64,000 nucleotides of DNA from Cellulophaga baltica (lineage in GTDB: Bacteria; Bacteroidota; Bacteroidia; Flavobacteriales; Flavobacteriaceae), in NCBI RefSeq assembly GCF_018861125.1, contig NZ_JAHKQN010000004.1, positions 1-64,000 on the forward strand. Direction: 5' to 3'. Below the pieces are notes generated by a model. That model searched no databases. It was not told the DNA's origin and saw nothing but the letters and a program-made list of their open reading frames with translations. A program made the position numbers and the translations under genes. This document shows, piece after piece, positions 1 to 8,480 of the stretch. Each line of letters opens with the position of its first letter. Position 1 is the stretch's first letter.

Positions 1-230
1 ATTTTAAATGTTTTACAACTTGTTTATATGCGGAACTTTCTTCCTTTTATACTGCCTTTTTGGTTGGCTATGCGGAAGTTTTGTTCCGTTTTGTGTTTTT
101 TAGTCTCCACAATTTTAAGGTTGAAAATTCTTACTAATTGCAATTTAATTATGTTTTATAAATTAACAACTATTTTTTATTAGAATGTATATGATAAAAG
201 AAAACTAATAATTTAAAAAAGGGTATAAAC
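1..230. other. left chromosomal flank, no gene seen
   Basis: AT-rich sequence with no convincing reading frame. It contains two similar short stretches (ATGCGGAACTTT near 29 and ATGCGGAAGTTT near 70) of unknown meaning. If the island interpretation is right, this is the chromosome that lay downstream of tRNA-Pro before insertion. Confidence 0.5.
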
Positions 231-263
231 AAAAAAAACCTCCTGATTTCTCAGAAGGTTTTT
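231..263 (-). terminator. displaced tRNA-Pro terminator
   Basis: On the minus strand a hairpin (arms 237-246 and 251-260, one mismatch, 4-nt loop) is followed by eight T. It lies directly beside the 13-bp copy of the tRNA-Pro 3' end. The inference is that it ended the tRNA-Ser/tRNA-Pro transcript before the island entered and is now about 11.5 kb from the tRNA. Confidence 0.7.
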
Positions 264-276
264 GTCGGGGTGGCAG
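264..276 (-). repeat. attL: copy of tRNA-Pro 3' end
   Basis: The 13 bases GTCGGGGTGGCAG are identical to 11760-11772, which cover the last 12 nt of the tRNA-Pro gene plus one flanking base. A GC-rich exact repeat placed precisely at a tRNA 3' end, with an integrase gene beside the intact tRNA, is the expected footprint of tRNA-targeted integration. It has the same orientation as the right copy. Confidence 0.85.
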
Positions 277-312
277 AATATTCTTAAACCATCCCATATT
301 TTTAAAAATCAG

Positions 313-357
313 TCAGTTACATTTTTTAAGTTGTTCTTAGTAACCGAATAAGTAACC
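313..357. promoter_or_regulatory. candidate arm-type integrase sites, left end
   Basis: GTAACCGAAT at 340-349 is followed by a second GTAACC at 352-357, with an inverted GTTAC at 316-320. The same decamer appears as an inverted pair near the integrase at 11606-11616 and 11639-11649. Repeated short sites inside both ends of an element are typical of arm-type binding sites of tyrosine recombinases such as IntDOT and lambda Int. Binding is inferred. Confidence 0.5.
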
Positions 358-943
358 TATTTGATAATGTCTATTGTTTTATTTTGATACTAAGATAATG
401 AATTTTAAGCTTAGTGCTATCTTTTTGATCCGTGTATTAATTCTATCAATTATACACAATTGGTTAATGCTACCTGACTTTTGAAAAAGTCGTCTTTAGT
501 AAATTCCGTGAGAATCTTATATTTAAAGCTCACACGAAATAACACTTTACACATCTAGTATTTTTATTCATAAAAGTTGTTTTTGAAAATACACTATAGG
601 ACGAGTTGCATTATAGTGCAACGCATAAATACTATTTGATAGTATAATAGTTAAGTATTTCAGCGGGATATTTTAACACTTCATAGAAATATCAACACAT
701 TACTATAAATCTTACAGAAAAGCGTAGGAAATAACCATATTTAATATTTAATTTAGGAACCGTAAAGAAAAGTACTTCCCCCCACCTTTTCATATATATT
801 CATTATAGAATTCGATATGAAATATCTTAAATAAAACTATAAAAATAGGTGTAACAGTAATCATACGGTTATCCTGAAATAATAATGAATAACCATATAC
901 ATACGTATATCCGTACGTTACCTGCAAGCTGAAAAAACCAACT
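358..943. other. non-coding left part of the island
   Basis: No credible gene was found. It holds a near-palindrome at 607-624 (GTTGCA arms around TTATAG) and, just before the first gene, an inverted pair ACGTA/TACGT at 903-907 and 914-918 that could be an operator for the AbiTii gene. Otherwise it is AT-rich with many stop codons. Confidence 0.4.
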
Positions 944-1846
944 ATGATAAAACAACTTATTAATGACATAGCTCTAGATAAAATCAAATTATCTCAAGCT
1001 TTGACCAGAACGAAACTCATTCAAAACAAAGTAAAGAATGATACTTTAAAAAATTGGTTAAAAAAGGAATTAGAAGGTTACGAATTTGAAGATAAATTCT
1101 TGCCAAATTACCGAAGAGTTTATAGCGAAATAAATTTAATTGCACAATTTCCTGGCGGACAAGAAACAAAACTACCGATTACTCTTCCTGAAGAGGCAGA
1201 AGAACAAGATATTGAGTTTTTAAAATTTCATAAAATTCACGAATCAATTACTATAATAGAAATTCAATTAAGCGAAAATGATACTAATAAGAGCTATATA
1301 AATCTTCCTTCAAGATTAATTGATTCATTATCATTGCTTTTACCAAAAGCTTTAATAATTCAAGTTAAAATGGGTGGTGGGACTCTACAAGGTTTTCGAG
1401 AAATGAATAATATTCTTTACAATAATGTTATTGAACAGACCAAGCAAAAACTATTAGATACCTTAATAGAGCTTGACAATGAATTTCCTGATTTAGAAGA
1501 TGAATATAAAATTTCTGAAGAAAATACTAATAAGCTTCAAAATATTGTCACAAATAATATTTATGGTGGTACTAATCCTATGAATATTGCTTTAGGAGAA
1601 AATGTAACTCAAAGCGGAAATACAATCAATTTAATTGAACAAAAAACGGAGGAACTAAAATCTTACGGAGTTGAAGAAGAAGAAATAATAGAATTAAAGG
1701 AAATTATAAAAAAGGATTCTAATGATAAATCAAAGCTATCCAAAAATGTTTTAGGTTGGTTAGGTAAAGTTTCTGCATCTATTTCTGCTAAAGGTTTATA
1801 TGAACACATACCGCAAATTACGGAATTTGTTCAGAATCTGATATAA
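944..1846 (+). CDS. AbiTii-domain abortive infection protein
   Basis: A 300-residue soluble protein with no signal peptide. Residues about 1-190 read as the AbiTii domain known from lactococcal abortive-infection proteins: the N-terminus LINDIALDKIKLSQALTRTK is followed by a lysine-rich helix and the LKKELEGYE turn. A short Gly/Asn-rich segment (about 205-225, IYGGTNPMNIALGENV) then leads into a helical C-terminal tail. AbiTii mechanism is not established, so the role as stand-alone phage defence is inferred from the domain and from PARIS-like and Hachiman neighbours. The gene stands alone and is followed at once by a folded intergenic element. Confidence 0.7.
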   Translation: MIKQLINDIALDKIKLSQALTRTKLIQNKVKNDTLKNWLKKELEGYEFEDKFLPNYRRVYSEINLIAQFPGGQETKLPITLPEEAEEQDIEFLKFHKIHESITIIEIQLSENDTNKSYINLPSRLIDSLSLLLPKALIIQVKMGGGTLQGFREMNNILYNNVIEQTKQKLLDTLIELDNEFPDLEDEYKISEENTNKLQNIVTNNIYGGTNPMNIALGENVTQSGNTINLIEQKTEELKSYGVEEEEIIELKEIIKKDSNDKSKLSKNVLGWLGKVSASISAKGLYEHIPQITEFVQNLI

Positions 1847-1859
1847 TAAAAAAAGAAAA

Positions 1860-2061
1860 GCCAGCAGGTAACACCGTATAAAAAAAATAGGGCAATGAGT
1901 GCTTAACCCAAAGGACAAGACACTTTTGCGAAGTCGCCAAATTTTTAAATTTGGCTTATTGAAAAAAAAGATAATAAGAAAAATTTAAAAATTCGGCTTG
2001 TGTTTAATCGAATGGTTCGTGCATTTTTTCCGCCCTACTATTCTTATACAATTCCGTTGAC
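1860..2061. repeat. folded cassette-junction element 1
   Basis: About 200 nt of nested inverted repeats between two unrelated genes. GTATAA (1876-1881) pairs with TTATAC (2044-2049). TAGGGC (1888-1893) pairs with GCCCTA (2032-2037). A 17-nt arm at 1936-1952 pairs with 1981-1997 with one mismatch, and CTTATT (1955-1960) pairs with AATAAG (1973-1978). The outer edges carry GTAAC (1868-1872) and GTTGAC (2056-2061). The arrangement recalls an oversized integron attC site. I also recall similar intergenic sequences in other Bacteroidota, from memory only. Confidence 0.55.
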
Positions 2062-2080
2062 AAACATTAAAAACAACCAT

Positions 2081-2764
2081 ATGAAACATTTTACATTAAC
2101 AATTATCGGAATTCTATTTGCGACATTTAACTCTTACGCACAGGAAGATGTTAAAGTAGACAAAAATGAAATTGAACAAGCAAAAGAAGATGGAGAAGAA
2201 ATTATCTACGAAAGACCATTTAATGCGTTTATTTCTGCGGGGATTAATGTCAGAATTGGAGAGAATTACAATGTTGCAATCTCACCGATTGACAATACTG
2301 TACAATTCGAAAAAATATCTCCCTTGAATTCAGGAGTTTCAACGGGACTTGTATGGAATCCTTTTACATTTCCATACAAGGTTTTTGACTACAAAGGTCA
2401 GGACAAAGATTGGCATTATGAATATAGAAGAAACCCTTTCGCAATAGCATTATTAATAAACGTTTTCAAGCTATCGTTTAGCGATGAGCAAGCGAATACT
2501 ACTTCTCCAATTGATGTTGGGTTCGGAATAGGATATCGAAACGATAATCTTCTGATTCTATTAACAACTGAATATACTCCAATCAGACAGCCGCGACAAT
2601 ACTTTATAGATGGATATAAAGACAAAAACCTTCCTTTGGTATTAGCAAATTCAAGTGAGCCCGTAAGGACAATTAGTTCTGACGACAACTCCTTGTTTGT
2701 AACGAAATTATTCCCTTCAATAGGATTAAAAATTGCATACTCATTTGGAAAGAAAAAGGAATAA
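2081..2764 (+). CDS. exported beta-barrel-like protein, unknown function
   Basis: I do not recognise a family. The ATG at 2081 is chosen over an upstream in-frame ATG at 2000, because from 2081 the protein begins with a clean Sec signal peptide (MKHFTLTIIGILFATFNSYA, then QED) and because 2000-2061 lies inside the folded element. The 227-residue product has alternating hydrophobic and aromatic strands (VGFGIGYRNDNLLILLTTEY) and ends in KIAYSFGKKKE, like a small outer-membrane barrel. It lies between folded elements, so it looks like an independent cargo cassette. A surface protein in a defence island could affect phage adsorption, but that is only a guess. Confidence 0.6.
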   Translation: MKHFTLTIIGILFATFNSYAQEDVKVDKNEIEQAKEDGEEIIYERPFNAFISAGINVRIGENYNVAISPIDNTVQFEKISPLNSGVSTGLVWNPFTFPYKVFDYKGQDKDWHYEYRRNPFAIALLINVFKLSFSDEQANTTSPIDVGFGIGYRNDNLLILLTTEYTPIRQPRQYFIDGYKDKNLPLVLANSSEPVRTISSDDNSLFVTKLFPSIGLKIAYSFGKKKE

Positions 2765-2770
2765 CAATTT

Positions 2771-2837
2771 GCCAACAATGTGTAAAAATCATAGCCACCC
2801 TGCGGGATGGCAACGCTTCTTACACTCACCGTTAGGC
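2771..2837. repeat. folded cassette-junction element 2, attC-like
   Basis: A 67-nt element with outer boxes GCCAAC (2771-2776) and GTTAGGC (2831-2837), second boxes TGTGTAA (2779-2785) and TTACAC (2820-2825), and a central hairpin (2794-2800 with 2805-2811, loop TGCG). Two pairs of complementary boxes around a central stem, ending in GTTAGGC, is the layout of an integron attC site. No integron integrase is visible in the window. Confidence 0.6.
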
Positions 2838-2863
2838 ACAATTAGAAAAAACAACCAACATAT

Positions 2864-4222
2864 ATGAAAATATTAAACTTTGAAGCTAAAAATGTACATA
2901 AGTTGTTGAATTATGACATTAAGCTAAATGAGAGACTTACATTTCTCATAGGAATAAATGGCTCTGGAAAAACATCAGTTTTAAAACTTATTCTGGGCTT
3001 AATATCACCTTCCTATAATTATTTAAGTAGTATAGACCACGATTTCGCAAAATTAACTTGTGCTGACGAAAATGGTAAATTAATAGAAATTTCATCCACA
3101 AAGATTAATGAACTTAAATACGAAATTGTACTGGCTAAAGAAGGAGAAGAGCCTGTTATTGGCAAATTAAACTCAAATGTTAGAAATGAAGATGAAGAAT
3201 TTGATTATGAAGAATATCAGAAAAAAAGTAATAGAATACTTCAAATGTTCGACAGCCAAGATGTAGTTAAAGAGATTAAGCAATTATCAACACCACTTTT
3301 TCTCGGGCTTGATAGACGTGTTTATGAAGGACAACAAATAGACAAAATTCATAGATACTCAATCACAAGGAGAAGATATAGGAATTATCCCAAAAATGAC
3401 CCATTAAATATAAGTCTTATCGATATCCAAGAGGTTATATATGATTATTTTAGACTGATTGCATCAAAGCAACCTCAAATAAACGAAGAGTTTAAAAATA
3501 AAATTTTACATCAATCTTTTGAGTTCATCCAAACAAGAGAATTTAATGTTTGGAAAGATGGTAGAGAATTAAGCGAGAAAAAAGAAAAAGCACTAGAGGC
3601 TTTTACCAATTTAAATGTTGATGGTATTACTGAAAGTGTGAATAATTTTTTTGAATTATTAAGTAAAACGCTAGACCAATTTACTGAAGTTCAAAAAAAG
3701 AGAGACGGAAAAAAAGAACTTGACCCAGACGATATTGATACTATTCAAAAATGGTTTAATAATCAACCGCAATTAAGAAAAATTGATGAATTAATTGAGT
3801 ACAATCAATCTTATCAAAATGAAATAGAAAATCTTTTTGAGCCAATCGAAAAAGCAAAAAATATAATTAATAAATTTTTTAGTGAAAGTAAAAAAGAATT
3901 AATTATAGACGCTCAAGGAGAATTAAAAATAAAATTTAAGAATGACAATATTGTTAATATCTACGAACTTTCATCTGGAGAAAAACAAATTGTTACTATG
4001 CTTGGTCATTTAATATTTTTCGTTGAAAAATATAAAAAGGAATCTGGAATTTTCATTATTGATGAACCTGAAGTTTCTCTGCATTTAGCTTGGCAAGAAA
4101 TATTTGTTGAAGCTATTTTAAATGCAAGTCCTAACACGCAATTTATACTAGCAACTCATTCACCTGCAATAATTGGAGATACATCGGAAGATTTGTGTAA
4201 TGATTTAGCAAAATTGAACTAG
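2864..4222 (+). CDS. PARIS-like AAA ATPase (AriA-type)
   Basis: A 452-residue ABC/SMC-like ATPase of the AAA_15/AAA_21 kind. It has Walker A GINGSGKTS at 30-38, the signature LSSGEKQ at 369-375, Walker B FIIDEPE at 397-403, and a THSP switch at 431-434. The middle, about 110-340, is a charged helical insertion. Four bases after its stop comes a DUF4435 gene, and AAA ATPase + DUF4435 is the composition of the PARIS defence system (AriA/AriB), which senses phage anti-restriction proteins and triggers abortive infection. Lengths also fit. A related ATPase-TOPRIM pair outside PARIS proper is possible. Confidence 0.7.
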   Translation: MKILNFEAKNVHKLLNYDIKLNERLTFLIGINGSGKTSVLKLILGLISPSYNYLSSIDHDFAKLTCADENGKLIEISSTKINELKYEIVLAKEGEEPVIGKLNSNVRNEDEEFDYEEYQKKSNRILQMFDSQDVVKEIKQLSTPLFLGLDRRVYEGQQIDKIHRYSITRRRYRNYPKNDPLNISLIDIQEVIYDYFRLIASKQPQINEEFKNKILHQSFEFIQTREFNVWKDGRELSEKKEKALEAFTNLNVDGITESVNNFFELLSKTLDQFTEVQKKRDGKKELDPDDIDTIQKWFNNQPQLRKIDELIEYNQSYQNEIENLFEPIEKAKNIINKFFSESKKELIIDAQGELKIKFKNDNIVNIYELSSGEKQIVTMLGHLIFFVEKYKKESGIFIIDEPEVSLHLAWQEIFVEAILNASPNTQFILATHSPAIIGDTSEDLCNDLAKLN

Positions 4223-4226
4223 ACAT

Positions 4227-5105
4227 ATGTTGAAATACGGTAGTAACGCCTTAAAGGCTATGTCTAAATTATTTTCCTATAGAAATGATGTAGATATTTA
4301 TACAGAAGACAAAGTCGCTGATAAGGAATTTTATAAAACACTATTTAAAAATTTATTTGGAGATACATTAATAATAAATGATGTAACACCTTTAGGCTGT
4401 AAAGCAAATGTTTTAAACCAATATGACAATCAAGACCCAAAAAGTAAAAGAAAAAAATACTTTATAGTTGACGGAGACCTTGATTTGATATTAGGAATAA
4501 ATAGAAAAAATGAAAAAAATCTCATTATTCTAGATTCTTATTGCATTGAAAACTATCTATTAGAAGAAGAAGGTATAATTAACTTAATTTATTTTTCTAA
4601 TGGAGAAAAGAGTAAAGAACAGCATAAGAGTAAATTAAACTTCGATAAATGGTTAGGTTATAATTCTCAAAGTTTAGTTGATTTGTTTTTGAATTTTGCA
4701 ATTTTAAGAAAGTATGGAGGTGGTCCAAAACTTAAAAACGCAAATCAATTTCTAACAAAAAATGGTAAAGAAACAATTCTTGATAAAACTAAAGTTGCAG
4801 ATTATTCGAAAGAAATAAAAGATGAAATAATCACTTTATTAGAAGCTAATGGCTACTCAAATATTGAGGCAAATGAATTATACGATAATGATTATAGAAA
4901 TCTGAATAAAAAATGGCGATTTAATAATGATACTTTATTAAAAACAGTGTCAGGAAAAAACTATTTATTACCGCTTTTACAATTTAGAATTAATCATTGC
5001 ATTGATGGGAATAAATCTCTTTTTCCGAGAAACTCATTGAAATTATATCTAGCCGACAATTCGAATTTGAATAGGCTTGAATTTTTAAAACAAAGAATTA
5101 AATAA
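4227..5105 (+). CDS. PARIS-like DUF4435 TOPRIM effector (AriB-type)
   Basis: A 292-residue DUF4435 protein. The TOPRIM-like acidic residues are visible as E27 (IYTEDKVADKEFY), then LGCKANV at 56-62, and DGD at 82-84 with D86. The family motif CIENYLL is at 106-112. In PARIS, AriB is released by AriA and acts as a tRNA-cleaving nuclease. That role is transferred here from the family and was not read from sequence. The gene starts 4 bp after the ATPase stop, so the two are surely one transcript. The long third folded element follows directly. Confidence 0.7.
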   Translation: MLKYGSNALKAMSKLFSYRNDVDIYTEDKVADKEFYKTLFKNLFGDTLIINDVTPLGCKANVLNQYDNQDPKSKRKKYFIVDGDLDLILGINRKNEKNLIILDSYCIENYLLEEEGIINLIYFSNGEKSKEQHKSKLNFDKWLGYNSQSLVDLFLNFAILRKYGGGPKLKNANQFLTKNGKETILDKTKVADYSKEIKDEIITLLEANGYSNIEANELYDNDYRNLNKKWRFNNDTLLKTVSGKNYLLPLLQFRINHCIDGNKSLFPRNSLKLYLADNSNLNRLEFLKQRIK

Positions 5106-5107
5106 CT

Positions 5108-5396
5108 GTGCCTAACAATGGTAACCGTTGCATAAGTCATTATCATGAATAAATTAATTGTTTTGAATTATTATAAAAATTAAAACTCAATATAACAATT
5201 AGTTATGTTTTGTAAAAATAACCGAATAAGCATTTGTTAGAGAAATTCATAGTTGTACAACAAGCATAATGGCTATAAGTAATTGCTTGTTCTCGCCTAC
5301 TTCTGAAAATCCTCGCGGATTTTCAGCTTGGTGTGTACTTGCAAAGTTAATTGCTAAACCACGCAACTACTCATAGCCGAGACCGTTATGTCTCAC
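5108..5396. repeat. folded cassette-junction element 3, composite
   Basis: This non-coding gap holds two parts. The first opens with GTGCCTAACAATGG (5108-5121) and may close at CATTTGTTAG (5231-5240). The second is strongly folded: ATAATGG (5266-5272) with CCGTTAT (5383-5389), GGCTATAAGTA (5271-5281) with TACTCATAGCC (5368-5378, one mismatch), and a perfect 10-bp hairpin CTGAAAATCC / GGATTTTCAG at 5303-5326 with loop TCGC. TAACCGAATAAG at 5219-5230 matches 341-352 near the left end exactly. I read it as two junctions in tandem. Confidence 0.55.
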
Positions 5397-5432
5397 CTAA
5401 AAACAAACCATGTAGCCACATAAATAAAGAAA

Positions 5433-6350
5433 ATGGATTTTAAAATACTTATAAATAATACTTTCACAGATATTAATACTGACGCTACTTTAAATCCAGT
5501 TGCAAATAAGAGCGTGATAAGTATGATAAATAATTTTGAAGCAACAGAATGGAGGTACAATCATTTTCAAAATTTCATATGGGACAATATTGCTGAAACC
5601 TCATTATCACACAGAGAAAGAGAAAGTCTTGTTAATAATCATCATTCATTATTGACCTATGCTGCAAAAAACTTAAGACTTTCTGACAAATCAGGTGACA
5701 TTAGTAAAGGAAGTGAAATTGCGGAAATTGTTCTATATGCTATAATGAAACATCATTTCAATGCGTTACCCGTTGTTCCAAAAATATTTTATAAGCAAAA
5801 TGCACAAGACAATGCTAAAGGTGCTGATAGCGTTCATATAATTGTCGAAAACGACACCGATTTTTCTATATGGTTTGGAGAAGCAAAATTTTATAATAGT
5901 ATTGAGGATGCAAGAATTCCTGAAATAATTACATCTGTAGCAAATTCATTATTAACTGGGAAACTCAAAAAGGAAAACAGTATTGTTACGAATCTACCAG
6001 ATATCGATTCCTTAATTGGTGATGAGACTTTACGAAATTCGATTAAATCAGCACTATCCCCAAGAGAATCTATCGATTTGATAAAACCCAAATTGCATAT
6101 CCCAATACTACTATTACACGAATGTGAAATAACACAAAAACAAAGTGAAATTTCTGATGAATATAAAAATGAATTGATTGATTACCATAAAAACAGAGCT
6201 GAATCATTTTTCAAAAAGCAATTGAATAAAATTGGAGATATACCACACTATTCGCAAATCAAGTTTCATTTAATTTTATTTCCTGTACCACTTAAAAAAA
6301 ACATTGTAGATAAGTTTGTTTCAATGGCTAACTTTTATAAAAATTATTAA
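5433..6350 (+). CDS. hamA: Hachiman nuclease HamA (DUF1837)
   Basis: A 305-residue DUF1837 protein. The PD-(D/E)xK-like core is clear: D132 (GADSVHIIVE), then E150 and K152 in IWFGEAKFYNS, with E95 of GSEIAEIVLYAIM as a further family acidic residue. In Hachiman, HamA is the effector nuclease held inactive by the helicase HamB until phage DNA damage is sensed. The hamB start lies 3 bp after this stop, so the pair is one operon. No signal peptide or membrane segment is present, and the catalytic residues look intact. Confidence 0.85.
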   Translation: MDFKILINNTFTDINTDATLNPVANKSVISMINNFEATEWRYNHFQNFIWDNIAETSLSHRERESLVNNHHSLLTYAAKNLRLSDKSGDISKGSEIAEIVLYAIMKHHFNALPVVPKIFYKQNAQDNAKGADSVHIIVENDTDFSIWFGEAKFYNSIEDARIPEIITSVANSLLTGKLKKENSIVTNLPDIDSLIGDETLRNSIKSALSPRESIDLIKPKLHIPILLLHECEITQKQSEISDEYKNELIDYHKNRAESFFKKQLNKIGDIPHYSQIKFHLILFPVPLKKNIVDKFVSMANFYKNY

Positions 6351-6353
6351 CCA

Positions 6354-8480
6354 ATGGAAATATTTGATACTTGCCATATAATTAATGAATACTTAATTGG
6401 AAATAAAGAGGTTCAAGCAAGAAATGAATTGATTAAACTTTTGGATTACCACGAAAGAAACGAAATTGAATATTCTCCACTAGTTAACCATTTAATTCGT
6501 GAAACAGGTTTATATCCATATCTCAAAGCAGACACTGCTAATTGGGAGGATAGATTTGTATATGAAATATTCAAAGTTGATGTCGGCGGTAAACAAGCTA
6601 CGTTACATAGAGAACAGTCATCATTATTAAAACGATTAGTTAATGGAGAAAACATTGCCGTAAGTGCTCCGACAAGCTTTGGAAAAAGCTTCGTTATAGA
6701 CGCTTTTATTTCCATAAAAAATCCAGATAATGTAGTAATAATAGTACCTACAATAGCATTAACAGACGAAACACGTAGACGTTTGTACAAGAAATTTGCT
6801 CATAGTTATAAAATTATTACAACCACTGAAGTTGAGCTTGCTGATAGAAACATTTTCATTTTTCCGCAAGAAAGGGCAATGAACTACGTGAATAAAATCA
6901 ACAGTATTGATATATTAATAATTGATGAATTTTATAAAGCAAGTTCTTTTTACGATAAATCAAGGTCTCCATCTCTGTTAAAAGCAATTATTAAATTAGG
7001 ACTTAAATCAAAACAAAAATATTTTCTAGCTCCTAACATAACATCAATTGATGATAATGTATTCACTCAAGATATGATTTTTGAGGATAAATTAGGATTT
7101 AGTACAGTTTATCTTGAACGATTTGAGCCATACAAAGAAATTGAAGGAGACAAAATTGAAAAAGAACTTCAAAAAAGTGAAGTACTTCTAAAAATTATTG
7201 ACGAAACAAAAACCAAATCACTTATTTATGCAGCATCATATCCACAAATCGACAAAGTTTCAATTCTCTTAAATGAAAACCTCTCAATTTCCGATAAACC
7301 CTTATTGATAGAATTTGCTAATTGGCTCACTAATAATTATGGAGCTAATTGGAAACTAACCAATTTAGTTAAAAGGGGTGTTGGTATTCATAACGGGCAA
7401 TTACATCGTTCTATAAGTCAAATTCAAGTAAAACTATTTGAGGAACAAGAAGGATTAAGTAATATTATTTCTACTTCATCAATAATAGAAGGTGTAAATA
7501 CATCTGCTGAAAACGTTATAATTTGGCGAAATCGTAAAAGTGGTGGCAACACTCTTTTAGACAGTTTTACGTATAAAAATATTATTGGCAGAGGTGGTAG
7601 AATGTTTAAGTATTTCATTGGTAAAATTTACTTGCTCGAACCACCACCACCAGAAGGAACAACACAACTTGATATTCCTTTTCCAGACACAATTTTAGGA
7701 GACTTGGACGAAAACATTTACAGTTCAAGTTTAGATAGTGAGCAAATCGCCAAAATCGTAACTTTTAAAAATGAAATGTACGATATACTTGGAAAGGAGA
7801 CGTACGATAGACTTTTAAAAGAAAATATATTCCAATCTAATAATTCAGAGTTTATAAAGGAGACAGCTAGACAAATGAAATCTAATTTAGAAGATTGGAA
7901 TGGACTTTCGTATCTAAATTCTAATGAACCTGAATCTTGGGGCAGACTACTATGGAAAATAATTAGTTTGCAACCAGGCGAATGGGGAGATGGACCTCAT
8001 GGTATTCAACACAAAAAATTTGTAGAGTTTGTTAAAGTATTAGTTGGGAATTGGGGAAGTACAATTCCTGAACTTTTAGATGAATTGGACGAGTTTGATA
8101 TTAACATTGAGCAATTTTTCAAGTTGGAAAGAACAGCTGCATTTAATCTATCTTCGTTGATTAGTGATATAAACATACTTCAAAAAGAAATAATTGATAA
8201 CGGTACTGATGTTACACCTTTTGTTTCTAGGGTTTCTCACGCTTTCTTGCCATCAGTTGTTTATCAACTTGAAGAATATGGTATGCCACGAATGATTTCA
8301 AGAAAACTCCATCAGAAAGGTGTAATAAATTTTTTAGACGATAATTTGAATATTCATAACACCATTGGAGTCTTTCATAAAATTGGTAAGGAAAAAATTA
8401 AGTCTTTTGAATATTTTGACAGTTTTGATAAATATATAATAGACTATTTTTATGATGGAATTACTATTAACAACGAGTAA
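6354..8480 (+). CDS. hamB: Hachiman helicase HamB
   Basis: A 708-residue superfamily 2 helicase. It has Walker A APTSFGKS at 105-112, VPTIALTDE at 131-139, DEFY box at 191-194 (IIDEFYKAS), SIIEGVNT as the C-terminal-domain motif, and motif VI IIGRGGRM. The first ~85 residues are a family-specific N-domain and the last ~230 a helical C-domain. HamB surveys DNA for damage and releases HamA. Full length, in frame, 3 bp after hamA. The non-coding region that follows lacks an obvious folded junction of the type seen upstream. Confidence 0.85.
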   Translation: MEIFDTCHIINEYLIGNKEVQARNELIKLLDYHERNEIEYSPLVNHLIRETGLYPYLKADTANWEDRFVYEIFKVDVGGKQATLHREQSSLLKRLVNGENIAVSAPTSFGKSFVIDAFISIKNPDNVVIIVPTIALTDETRRRLYKKFAHSYKIITTTEVELADRNIFIFPQERAMNYVNKINSIDILIIDEFYKASSFYDKSRSPSLLKAIIKLGLKSKQKYFLAPNITSIDDNVFTQDMIFEDKLGFSTVYLERFEPYKEIEGDKIEKELQKSEVLLKIIDETKTKSLIYAASYPQIDKVSILLNENLSISDKPLLIEFANWLTNNYGANWKLTNLVKRGVGIHNGQLHRSISQIQVKLFEEQEGLSNIISTSSIIEGVNTSAENVIIWRNRKSGGNTLLDSFTYKNIIGRGGRMFKYFIGKIYLLEPPPPEGTTQLDIPFPDTILGDLDENIYSSSLDSEQIAKIVTFKNEMYDILGKETYDRLLKENIFQSNNSEFIKETARQMKSNLEDWNGLSYLNSNEPESWGRLLWKIISLQPGEWGDGPHGIQHKKFVEFVKVLVGNWGSTIPELLDELDEFDINIEQFFKLERTAAFNLSSLISDINILQKEIIDNGTDVTPFVSRVSHAFLPSVVYQLEEYGMPRMISRKLHQKGVINFLDDNLNIHNTIGVFHKIGKEKIKSFEYFDSFDKYIIDYFYDGITINNE

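Noticed and set aside
790-987. 65-codon minus-strand frame before the AbiTii gene
   Set aside because: Overlaps the AbiTii start. Its apparent signal-like stretch is antisense to it and has no supporting promoter.
2416-2841. 141-codon minus-strand frame
   Set aside because: It lies opposite the barrel-like gene, spans the folded element 2, and has no coherent domain or export signal.
1860-5396. CRISPR array in the repeat-rich gaps of the island
   Set aside because: The repeats are inverted and differ from each other. No evenly spaced direct repeats or cas genes are present.
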